From: Buxus sempervirens | Lineage: Eukaryota > Streptophyta > Magnoliopsida > Buxales > Buxaceae | Direction: 5' to 3' | Assembly: GCA_947561395.2 (NCBI GenBank) | Contig: OX387184.1 | Coordinates: forward strand, 38,678,766-38,742,765 | Length of the DNA stretch: 64,000 nt | Part shown: positions 29,789 through 39,719 of the stretch, piece by piece | Layout of the letters: the number at the start of each line of letters is the position of its first letter | How positions within the stretch are numbered: the first letter of the stretch is position 1 | Notes under the pieces: model-generated | Told to the model about the DNA's origin: nothing | Seen by the model: only the letters and a program-made list of their open reading frames with translations | Databases searched by the model: none | Made by a program: the position numbers and the translations under genes

Positions 29789-32620
29789 TCACCGAGGCTC
29801 AAAAACATATCGCACTATGTTACGGGCTGTACTACGGGTCATCCTGCTCAAAACAGACTGAATATCATGCCACATATATAAAGGCACAAGGCCAGCAGTG
29901 GGATGATCAGGAGGAACGTACCCCGAAGTATCTACATATCCCGTAGACTCGATATCAGAATCCGTATAAACAGACATAGAATCATCAGAAGTAGGATCAG
30001 CAGCAGCAGGCGTCTCCTCTGTAGGCTCCATGGCAGGACCAGCAGGAACAGATGTCCCAGGTACATCAGCATCAGGACCAAGCTCCACAGGATCAACTAT
30101 GGCCTCCTCCGTCATCCCAGCCTCCATGGTAGGCTCTACCACAGCGGCATCCCTAGCCGACTCCATATCCACATCCGCAGATGCCACAGGAACAGTCTCA
30201 GCTACTGGGGCAGACTCTGGCACATCCTCAGCAGCAGGTGCAATATCAGCCTCGATCTCAGGCTCTGCTGCAGGTGCCTCTACCGGACTGGGAGAAGTCA
30301 CGAACTCCACCCGTGCCACAGAAAATACCTCATCCCGAAGATGCATGGGCACAGGAGAAGCAGGTGAAGAAGGGCTGGCTGTGTCCTCCTGAAAATAAGA
30401 GAAGAAATTTCAGTCAGAACCAGATAAACAGTTATAATAGCAGGAATGGAAATAAAAGAAGAAAATAACCTGAGTATGAGATGGACCCGCCTGGTCCTAT
30501 GCATCAGATGGACCCGCCTGGCCCTGTGCTCTGGCTAGCTGTCCCCGGAGGTCTGAGATCGTGATATAGAGGGCATCCCTCTCAGTAATCGTACATCACG
30601 CTGGTGCTCTAGATCAGTGTACCGAGACCAGATCTCTGCCAACTGAGCCTCCTGAAATAGAAAAGAAAGAAGTCAGAAAAATGCTAAAGTTCAGATGAAA
30701 TGGAAATATAAGATCACAAAGAGAGAAGGCATACCGTCGTATCATAAGCCCGGATCACTACCCCTCCTATCTCCGTGACTCCACCACGGACAGGCATGGG
30801 TGGCATGAGGCACCCAACAGAAGCTCGCCTGAACCAGGCATCATAGTCACCCTCCTCTAATAAAGTCTCTGCCTCAGTCCAATCTAGGAACTGGGCAGGA
30901 TCAACAGGCATAGGAGGGAAGGAGGGGGTAGTATCTGGAGGAATGGCAGGAATCCACGGCTCTCCTACATGCTGAAAGAAGAAGCGCTCGCCGCAGTACC
31001 AAATGCTGCCCATCTGACCAATAAAGAACTGGTATCTCTGTCGTCTCTGGTCAGGGACGAAAGCATCATCTCTGGCTGCATGCAGGGCCAGCACCTCATG
31101 AATGTCCTCCATCCTGGGGACAAATAGCTGCAAAAAAGAGGGGGATATTAGATATGTGATTCAGGAAGAAAAGGAAAGAAGAAATAAGAGGAATTAATGT
31201 AGATTACCTCAGACCGGTATAGCCTGTCCAAGTGGGCTCGGGCGGACCTAGGACGACTCTTTTCAGAGTCGTGCTCTACATGACACCATCTGCGTGCCAT
31301 GGGATACGTCTCCTCAGACATCGTAGAGGTAGGGCGGAAATAGGGTATATAAACCCTAGCAAAAAACTGCAGAAAGAAGAAAAGAGTCAGAGGAATAGAA
31401 AAGGAGAGATAGAAAAAAAAAGGAGAGAAAGAGAAAAAGAAGGGAAATAAGATTCACCTGCAAAAAGGGCCAGAAGAACCTGCACCCAACTCCAGCTCCT
31501 CTGGAAGTAGAGAGGCCGCTCACTGATCGGCGAAGGCCGGCCAAAATAGTACCAAAAATGAGCGGGCCCCATGCATACCTCCTCGCTCGATGCAGATCCC
31601 CCAGTAAGCTCAGAAAATAAGGACTAACCGAAGTCGTGTCCTCTGGGAAGAAGCAAGATCCCATCATGTACAGAAAAAGGAATCGAAAGGCATACGGGAA
31701 AACATGATCACCGGAGGCAAGCTGGCCAAACTGCCTCACCCTGAAAGTCTCCCTCAACCATGTCAGAGACAATCTCACTCTCCCTCTATCCCATGCCTCA
31801 GGAGGCAGCACAATATATCCAAGATAAGCAGTGACCTCATCAGTCTCTGGCATCACCATCTCAGGAATGACATCACCAATAATCCTAATCCCGGTGATAA
31901 GGGTGAAGTCAGAAGGCTGGATCCCAATCTCAATATCTGGGAAATGGAAGCTCAAAGTCTCTGGGAAGAATCTCTCGAGCAGTGCCGCAATAAGAGCACG
32001 ATCCAGGCAAACATCTGGAATGGTGATAAATAGGCCAAAGCCATATAAGCCTAACTCCCGACGGTAGGCCGAACTGCAAGCTCCAATAAACTTAATAAAG
32101 CTGGCCCAGCTCCCTCTGTAATGGGACATCGGATACTCTAGAGGGATATCTGCCCTAATACACGCTGAGGGATGAGTCCTCAAGCCATGCAAAAGATCAG
32201 TATCCCTGATCTGGGCAGCAATCGCCTCCGGGACCTCAACCCTGGTCCTGGCCTCATCTCTGCCACGGCCTCCTCTGCGGCCTCCTCTACGGCCCTCATC
32301 ATGGCCTGCATCTCTGCCTCCACCTCGGCGCCTGCTACGGCTCCTGTCTCTGCCCGAAGCCTCAACAACCAGCTAAAGAAACGATGGGAAGGAAGAAGGA
32401 ATCAGGGTGATGTATTTTGTGAAAGAATATTGAATTCAGAAGAGTTACAATATACCTCTGGGGTCGCCTCACGCGAATCCCCAAAAGGGAGATCTGGGAT
32501 ATCAGAATCTGAATCCCTCTCGGCTCTCGAAGACGAGGCCATATCAGCAGAATCTCGCCTAACCCTCGAAGAGGAAGGCTCATCTGCAGGATCCCTAGAA
32601 GCTGATTGAAGGCGGGCCAT
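29789..32620 (-). pseudogene. Antisense PMD gene 2 of element A, six exons
   Basis: ATG at 32620. Proposed exons: 32620-32456, 32372-31458, 31366-31208, 31127-30735, 30651-30470 and 30388-29789. Every junction has GT/AG borders and keeps phase 0, giving about 800 residues. The N-terminus is Ser/Arg/Asp-rich, then Arg/Gly repeats. The plant mobile domain follows (FPETLSFHFPDIEIG, LSLTWLRETFRVRQFG, RRYAWGPLIFG, YPMARRW). Exon 5 looks coiled-coil and has a one-base frameshift near 30590 and a TAG near 30499. Exon 6 is an acidic, Ala/Pro-rich tail (about 200 residues). It is a more distant PMD than gene 1, so the two are not a recent duplication. Function unknown; a nuclear DNA- or RNA-linked role is inference. 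Confidence 0.8.
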
Positions 32621-33638
32621 CTACGGTTCAAATCAGGGAGATGTTAATTATTCTTGTTAGAATTTTATTGCTCAATCTTTAGTTTAATCAAGATTAATTA
32701 ATTTGCAGGAAAAGGAAAAGTGGAAAATAGAAAAAATACTTTAAAAGTTTCCGACCAAATCAGGAGTCAATTACAGAAGATTATCTTTTTAATCTCAAGA
32801 AATTCTTTAAGAAGCTCCATTATCTTTTAGTGGCTTATTTTATCAGTTAATTATTCATATATTTTTGTTGGGTTTCAGGACAGTCAAGATATGTTCAAAC
32901 TAACCTGAGGTTGTGAACAGGAGGTTAAGTCTAATAAGGAAAATGCCTAACAAATCTAGGCTTGTTCAGGAGAAAATTCAGAAATGTGGATAGGAGATTC
33001 TAACATCCCACAGATCAAGAATCAGTTCAAACCCGTGAGTGTTCAACTCAAGCTAAAGTTTCAAAGCAAAATCAGTCATTAGTTTGAGTCTACTACAAAG
33101 AGAACACCAAGAGGAAAGCATGAACAGATGCAAACAACATGCTAAGTAAGGGTGTGCCAATGACAGTGGTAATTGCCCCATGGTGATCAATGTCAAAAGG
33201 GAAATGAAAGCATACAAGATTGAAGCAGAAATCCAGTCTCAATCAGAAAAATTGCAAATATCAGTTCAGTCAGCAGAAAGCAAACTCAGAAATTCAGAAA
33301 TTTGCTCATTCAAAAGCCAAATCTGTTAGCCCAAGAGCAGAAAATCATTTGGTTGAATATAAAAGTGGAAGATTTACTCATGAAAATCATACAAGCATTC
33401 AGGGCATCCATACAACAATTTTCGGATGTAACATTGGTATAAAAATCAGATATTGAACCAATGAAATAAATTGGAATCAAGGACAGATCATGGAATAGCT
33501 CATGGACGAATTGCTTAAAGACATACCTGTTTATCTGAATTTCGAAAAGAAAATGTGAGCTTGGTCTCACCAGAGCAAGGAGTTTGCTCACTCACAGAAG
33601 AAAGGAACAATCGTCCAAGGCAGAAAGTAAGAACTCAC
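32621..33638 (-). other. Probable leader intron of antisense PMD gene 2
   Basis: A strong donor CCG|GTGAGTT lies at 33639/33638 on the minus strand, and an acceptor ...CCGTAG sits directly before the ATG at 32620. No coding frame of note lies between. A first non-coding exon would then start around 33640-33800, just downstream of palindrome array 4. A long leader intron is common in plant genes; transcript evidence is lacking. Confidence 0.5.
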
Positions 33639-33815
33639 CGGAGGAGAACAGTGGTCGCCGGAAGGAGAGAGTCGCCGGAGAAGAACAGTGTTCGTCGGGG
33701 ATTGAAAGAAGAAGAAGGAAGACTGCAGAGAAGACTACGGTCGCAAGAAGTTAGGGCAAAGTGCGGACAGAAATGAAGAAATGTTCGCGGCCGCAGTTAA
33801 GAAGGAGAGTAAAAT

Positions 33816-33916
33816 CCGTAAACTCAGTATGGGCTTCAGACGACCGTGAAAGTAATACGGTCCCGTTCGCCCGTGATCGAACTACGGGTAGCATTGGTCC
33901 GTGATACAAATACGGG
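33816..33916 (-). promoter_or_regulatory. Palindrome array 4, upstream of PMD gene 2
   Basis: Four palindromes: CCGTAAACTCAGTATGGG (33816), GACCGTGAAAGTAATACGGTC (33842, shortened at the ends in the others), CCCGTGATCGAACTACGGG (33870) and TCCGTGATACAAATACGGG (33898). Centres are 27-28 bp apart. No clear TATA box follows, but the proposed leader exon does. Confidence 0.8.
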
Positions 33917-34251
33917 CGAAGCCAAAAAGTTGCATATTTTATTATTTTCTCCACACTTATCAAAAGATTAGTGTTTATATTAGTTGTAAGTTGCAAGGAT
34001 TGCCACCATACTCACTTTTGTCTAAAAATTTTGTCTCAAATCTCACTTCATAGCCACGAGAGCTCAGTGAGAGGAGAGAGGAGGATTTGGCCCTTAAGCT
34101 GAGGGACTTCTAGCAAATCTTCCACAATCAATTCTGTTTTCCAAAAATCATCCATTTAATCCTTGCAAAGTGCAATTGATTAGACAAAAATCTCAGAAAG
34201 TGCAATTGGTGGGTCTTTTTGCTCTCTGCTTGTAATTGGTTCCAATTACCA

Positions 34252-34267
34252 GCAAAGAGGGGGCAAC
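34252..34267 (+). other. Polypurine tract of element A
   Basis: AGCAAAGAGGGGGCAAC directly abuts the 3' LTR start, the expected primer site for plus-strand synthesis. Confidence 0.8.
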
Positions 34268-36074
34268 TGTAGACACCCCAAATTGCACTACAGAATGAAA
34301 AAGTAATAAAAACATGTAATTAGAACTTAAAACAGGTTAAAAATGCAAAAAAATTGACAAAGCAGGCTTTGCTCGTATTTCATTCACGGGCCGGTTGCGC
34401 CCGAGATCGCTCTACGGTCAGGCGCGCCCGTATTGAAAATACGGTCACCATTGGACCGTAATTCATTTACGGTCACTAAAGACTCATGCGAGTTTTATTC
34501 TTCTCTCGATTTCCGAGCTTTATCTTTAGTCCAATATATCTTTAAATGAGCGAATTACGTCTTTTATTCGCTGAAGCCACCTTGGTTGGCTATGGATGGG
34601 CATTATCTCTGTCTTTCACTCTATCTTAAGGATAAGGATATATCCTTCTGGACCAGCCTTGCCCCTGGGTTTGCCTATAAATAGAGGGCCTTTCCTTAAG
34701 CAAAAGACCACGAAATTTTGAAGTCCAAGAAGCTCCAAGAGAAGGAGAGGAACCCCTGCTGCTCTGCCTACTCAATACAGGTAAGTTCCTTTTCCCTTTT
34801 ATTTTCTGTCTTCAATTCTAGAAGTAATAGGATCATCTCTATTGCTGTAGAATAAGGCCATCTTTTGTATCTAGTATTCCTAAACCTGCCTCTAAGTACC
34901 TCAAGAGTCTCTCTAGCCGTAAAACGTGAAGAGAGAGCTAGGGGAAAAGAGAACAGGTGGATCCCTAGAATAGAACCCCATATCTGTTTTTCTCTTTTTT
35001 ATAGAATAAAGCCTCTGATTGTGTTTGTATAACCAAACCTATCTCCAAGTACCTCAAGAATCCTCTCTAGCCGTAAAACGTGAAGAGAGAGCTAGGGGAA
35101 AAGAGAACAGGTGGATCCGTAGGGTAGACCCCCATGTGCTCAAATCTGTGAGATGTGGCTGCTTTGAATATCCTGATCATGTTTTAATGGTTTTTATGAT
35201 GAATCTGAATGAATCTATGAATCCATGATGTTTATAGCATGAGATCCCCACTTTTTTATAAAATTTGGATTTTTGCACTTTTGCACCTACAGCACTGTTT
35301 TCGTGATTTTTGTGAGTTTAGGCTAAGATCTTGGATTTATCATGATCAATATGGTAGATCTGGATCCAAAAGCCTGAAAGTAAATTCTAGGGTTTCATGA
35401 TGTTGTTTTAGAATCGTTTTTCATGTTTGAGAGAAGACCCTACGGTCTAAATTCTCCCCTTTTGGTGTTTTTCATCAACGTGGGTATTTTTGGTTTTTAT
35501 TTTCAGATTTAATGTGAAATTTGAGCTTTATCTATGTCCTGGACTGTTCAAGTTCAGTTTTGAAATATTTTATAAAAATCATATTTTTCTAGATTTCTAG
35601 AATTTGACTTGAAGCCAGATTTTTGGATTTTTTACTTTAAATTGATTTTATTTGATTTCATCTCAATTTTGTTTTGATCATGAAACCCTAGGAATGGTAT
35701 GATCATATTTGAAAGTTCTGGATCAATCAGACTATTCATATGAAAAAACCATATATTTTGTCTTTTTTGTGATTTTTCCTGATTTTTATAGCAAGCTTTT
35801 CTTTTTTGTAAAACATGAACAATACCTGGCAACCACCTTGTGTGGATGAATAGGGGTACCTAACACCTTCCCCTGTTCATAACCTAATCCCCTTACCCAT
35901 CTCTGGTTGTTTTTTTTAGGAGGGTTATTTTTACCCTAAAATTGCCTTTTGTGCTTATTTAATATTTTGGTGTCCATTCACACCTAAATTGAATGGTGGA
36001 GACTCTTTGTTTTATTCAATCCCATGTGATGATTGAGGAAGTCAATGGAAATTGATTTTTTCCCATGTCTCACA
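34268..36074 (+). repeat. Element A 3' LTR
   Basis: 1807 bp, same ends as the 5' LTR. About 30 differences from it by eye, mostly transitions, with a few compensating single-base indels. It carries the palindrome array (34372-34473) and TATA box (34675). Followed by the GTAAT duplication. Confidence 0.95.
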
Positions 36075-36720
36075 GTAATTAAACCAACAACTAGCTAAGG
36101 CATGCCCGAGTATCCCTAGCCGAAATTTTGGGGCAACGAAGTTGCCGGTAATTAAACCGGAGATTGGTGGACGATCGTCCTGGCATAGCATACCTCTAGT
36201 GAGGCGCTGACTAAGGCACGCCTGCGTATCTCTAGCCGAAGTTTTGGGGCACCGAAGCCGCCAGTAATTAAACCGAAGATTGGTGGAGGATCGTCTTGGT
36301 ACAACATACCCCTAGTGAGGCGCCGACTAAGGCACGCCCGGGTATCCCTAGCTGAAGTTTTTTGGGGCACCGAAGCCGCCCGTAATTAAACCGGAGATTG
36401 GCGGAGGATCGTCCTGGCATAGCATACCCCTAGTGAGGCGCCGAAGTCGATGGTAATTAAACCTGCGACTAGCTAAGGTACGCCTGGGTATCCCTAGCCG
36501 AAGTTTTGGGGCACTGAAGCCGCCGATGATTAAGTCGGAGATTGGTGGAGGATTGTCCTAGCATAGCCTTCCCTTCGTAAGGCACCGATTGAGGCACGCA
36601 TGGGAACTACTAGCCGAAGTTAGGCGGCGACGCCGCCAGTGATTAAACTGGAGATTGGTTGAGGCATGCCTGGGTGCTGCTTTTCAACTCACCCCCTGCG
36701 GAGACCCTGCATGGTCCAAC
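36075..36720 (+). repeat. Tandem repeats of about 115 bp (element B leader)
   Basis: Five or so units keyed on GAGATTGGTGGAGGATCGTC (36163, 36277, 36394, 36538, 36651). Intervals are about 113-118 bp, with one of about 145. Each has GTAATTAAACCGG and AAGGCACGCCTGGGTATCC blocks. Colinear with 13300-13394 across element A. Confidence 0.85.
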
Positions 36721-36754
36721 CCCGTGATACTAAGCTCAAACAAAACCCCCCTCA

Positions 36755-37200
36755 ATTGAAGGTTCTCTTTCCTTGCCAAGATGGCTAAAATAGATCAGCT
36801 TTTTCAAAAATTTAGGGTTCTCTTTCCCAGTCACCTTCGAGTGGCTAAAATAGATTCGATTTTCAAAATTTAGGGTTCTCTTTCCCAGTTGCTTGAGGGC
36901 GACTAAAATAGATCAGGTTTCAAAAAATAGGGTTCTCTCTCCCAGTCACCTTCGAGTGGCTAAAATAGATCAGTTTTAAAAAAAAAATAGGGTTTTCTTT
37001 CCCAGTCACCTTCGAGTGACTAAAATAGATCAGCTTTCAAAAAATTAGAGTTCTCTTTCCCAGCCACTCTCGGTGGCTTAAATAGATCAATTTAGTGTGC
37101 TTTTTCCCAGCTGGCTTAGAAAGGCTAAAATAGATCAGTCTTAAAGAATAATCAGGTTCTCTTCCCTTGCTGCTTTGGAGCGACTAAAACAGATTGGTTA
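36755..37200 (+). repeat. Tandem repeats of about 58 bp before element B gag
   Basis: About eight copies of TTAGGGTTCTCTTTCCCAG...CTAAAATAGATCAG, ending 150 bp before gag. A leader with tandem repeats before gag is thus seen in both element A and element B, with unrelated repeat units. Confidence 0.85.
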
Positions 37201-37346
37201 AGAAGAAAAACAACAAAAAAATAAATTCAATAAAATTGCATGAGTTATCTGTGTAAAATTGCACTAATGCTTGTCCATTGTTTCAAAAAGGTACCAAAAT
37301 AGCTTCCCAGAGCCCATACCTGCTAAGATCGAAGCAAAGGCCAGAA

Positions 37347-39595
37347 ATGGATCAGCCAGAAGATCAGACACCACCAAGACAGCATCTGGCAGAAACTAGT
37401 CAGACATAGGCAATAGATGAAATGCAGCAGAGAATGGACAGCATGGGCACCATCATCCAAGATTTGATGGCCGAACTGAGAGAACTATGGCTGGTCCTCC
37501 ACCGATGGCACCACCACCACCACTGCCAGTGGCTCCACTTCCCCCGGCAGTACCAGCCCACCTCCCACCACAAGAGCAGCCCACACCTGTCCAGCTGGGG
37601 CAGAACGAAGAGGACTGGTACAGGACCCAGGAAGCTCAATTTGAACAGAGGGTAGCAGCCATTAAAGTAGCAGTCAAGGAAGACAGTAAGGCAGAGATAG
37701 CAGCAATGCATGAGGAATTGCTGAAGCAGCTGCAACCAAGTATGGTGCAGAGTGAGGCTACTCTCGAAAGTCTCTGTTTCTTCTCTGACATTCAGCTCCC
37801 ACCCAAGTTCAAGTGCCCAGAGTTGCACCAATTTGATGGCACCAAATGTCCACTAACCCATTTGAGATCCTACTCGGCGGATATGTGTCAGTATGCCAAA
37901 GACGAGAAAATTATGGTGCAATTTTTTCAAAGGTCATTAACTGGGGCAGCCTACACTTGGTTTTTGAGTCTGGATAAAACCAAGATAAAGACCTAGAATG
38001 ACTTGGCAGCAGCATTCGTCTAGCAATACCGACTGAATAGCCAGATCGTACAAACAAGAGCAGAGTTGCAGAGATTGACAAAGAAAAGTCAGGAGTCGGT
38101 TAGGGAGTATGCCAAGAGATGGAAGGAATTGGTGACGCTTGTACAACCCCCTTTGCTAGAATAGGAGATGACTTCTCTGTTCATTGCATTGTTGGGGCAC
38201 CCATTCTTCTCTCTGCTACTGGGGCAGAGTACATCTAATTTTAATGATCTGATTCTGACGGCTGATAGACTTGAGGATGCAGTCAGGGCCGGTAAGATTG
38301 ACGGTAGTGGCTAGGGTTTTGGACAAAGAAGACTAGCAGTAGGACAAGGCAGTAGGAACCAGGGGCAAGAGCCCAGGAAACAAGAGACACAGGTGGTCAG
38401 TTATGTGCAACCGACACAACCGTACCATTTCTCCCAAAGACCTGATACAGTAACGCCCCAAAGCCTGGGGCAACCAGCTTACCAAGGGGTGAGAAGGACC
38501 CGAGAAGAAATGGAGGCTAGAATGAAAAGGGTATTTACTCCTCTGCCGTATGCACCCGCCAAGTTGTTGGCAACACTGCTAAAGAAGGGGTACCTTCAAG
38601 TAAAACCCCCAAATCCCCGATTGGTTAACTCAAGGAGTTACAATGCAGCAGAGAGATGCGACTACCACTCTGGTGCTCCAGGGCATCACACCAATCAATG
38701 TAGGGATTTGAGGCATAATATTCAAGACCTGATTGATATCAAGAAGATCTCAGTTGATCCCCCAGCACCAGCAGCATTGACGCCAGCCACTGGCACCGCC
38801 ACAAACCCTCTCCCAGATCACTCCAAGGCTTCTTCCAGTGGGCCTGTGAATCAGGTGAGTAACAACCAGGGCAGTGAAATTCAGTTCGATCCGTCATTGT
38901 TAATTGGATGCCCAGGGCAAGTTCTCAAGGTGTACTTCCAGAAAGGGGCAGTGCAGCAGTTGGTAAACGTCATTGAGGAAGGCAGCAACGAGGCCTTCCC
39001 AGATCTCCCTCAAGTGCATTTCTACCAAGTTGACGAACCTAAATTTTTCTACCCTTCGTCCATCCCAAACGCACATACCATCAACATATTTGACCTAATG
39101 GACAGCCCTCCACATAACCTAGTAGGCCTTTCGTTCGAGCCACCCACCCTTAACCTTTCGCAACTCCACCTCGAAACACCATCTTACAATGCCGTACCAC
39201 CACCATACCAACTCCAACCTCTCTACCACCAGTATGGCGTCACCACCACCGAGACTAAAATCAACCGGATCACTCGATCTAGCCGATCTATTAACACTAA
39301 CCCTCCACCTGCACCAGAGGGAGAGACGGAGGAAGAAAAGAGAAGAAGAGAGAAAGGGAAGGAAGTGGCCACTGAAATGCCATAGACCCATAAGAAGGGA
39401 AAGGCGACGGAGGAGGAGATTGTTAATCTCCATAACAACATTCATGCCTCAGAATATGACCTCCTCCAACAATTGAACAAAGTACCTGCCCAAATATCCA
39501 TCATGCGCCTTTTGTTCGACTCGCAGAAGCATAGGAATGTGTTGATGAAAGTCCTGGATGATGCGCATGTACCAAACATCATCAGTCCTGAGTAG
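37347..39595 (+). pseudogene. gag: Gag and gag-pro spacer of element B, decayed
   Basis: ATG at 37347 in the same context as in element A. Frameshift near 37480, then one frame from 37487. It has a Pro-rich segment (MAGPPPMAPPPPLPVAP), the gag domain (FQRSLTGAAYTWF) and the knuckle CDYHSGAPGHHTNQC. TAG stops at 37407, 37994, 38021, 38162, 38312, 39383 and 39593 break it; most replace CAG, and 37994 replaces the Trp codon present in element A. VLKVYFQKGAV spans the position of element A's TGA with no stop. LLQQLNKVPAQISI near 39460 matches the element A spacer. Confidence 0.88.
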
Positions 39596-39719
39596 TGGAG
39601 GCGGTAGTGTCAGTAATAATGGCACCAAAGGCTATTTCATTTTCTGCAACTGACTTGCCACCTGAGGGTTGCAATCACATTGAACCGTTGTATATATCAG
39701 TAAGATGCTTCGACCTTGT
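39596..39719 (+). pseudogene. pro: Element B protease region, segment 1
   Basis: Reads ISFSATDLPPEGCNHIEPL, the equivalent of ITFSETEISPAGYHHVDPL in element A, after a frameshift near 39596. Ends at the CTTGT duplication of the next solo LTR. Confidence 0.75.

Larger units (their letters stand above)
13395..36074 (+). mobile_element. Element A: complete Tat/Ogre-like Ty3/gypsy retrotransposon (22,680 bp)
   Basis: Two LTRs of 1807 bp each, perfect GTAAT target duplication (13390-13394 and 36075-36079), a primer-binding-site-like TTGGTGACTTTGCTGCGG after the 5' LTR and a purine tract before the 3' LTR. Order: leader with tandem repeats, gag, protease, RT, two RNase H domains, integrase without chromodomain, then a long 3' region holding two PMD genes on the opposite strand. 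Large size, dual RNase H and an antisense 3' gene block are known features of the Tat lineage. By eye the LTRs differ at about 30 positions, under 2%, so insertion is recent. A family 2 solo LTR has since entered the leader. Several stops and frameshifts mean this copy is not coding-competent. Confidence 0.95.

Noticed and set aside
29903..30392. Three long + strand frames at 29903-30468
   Set aside because: They are shadows of the acidic Ala/Pro-rich last exon of PMD gene 2 on the opposite strand.
37347..39595. Element B gag as a functional gene using stop readthrough
   Set aside because: Seven TAG stops and a frameshift are too many; decay is the simpler reading.
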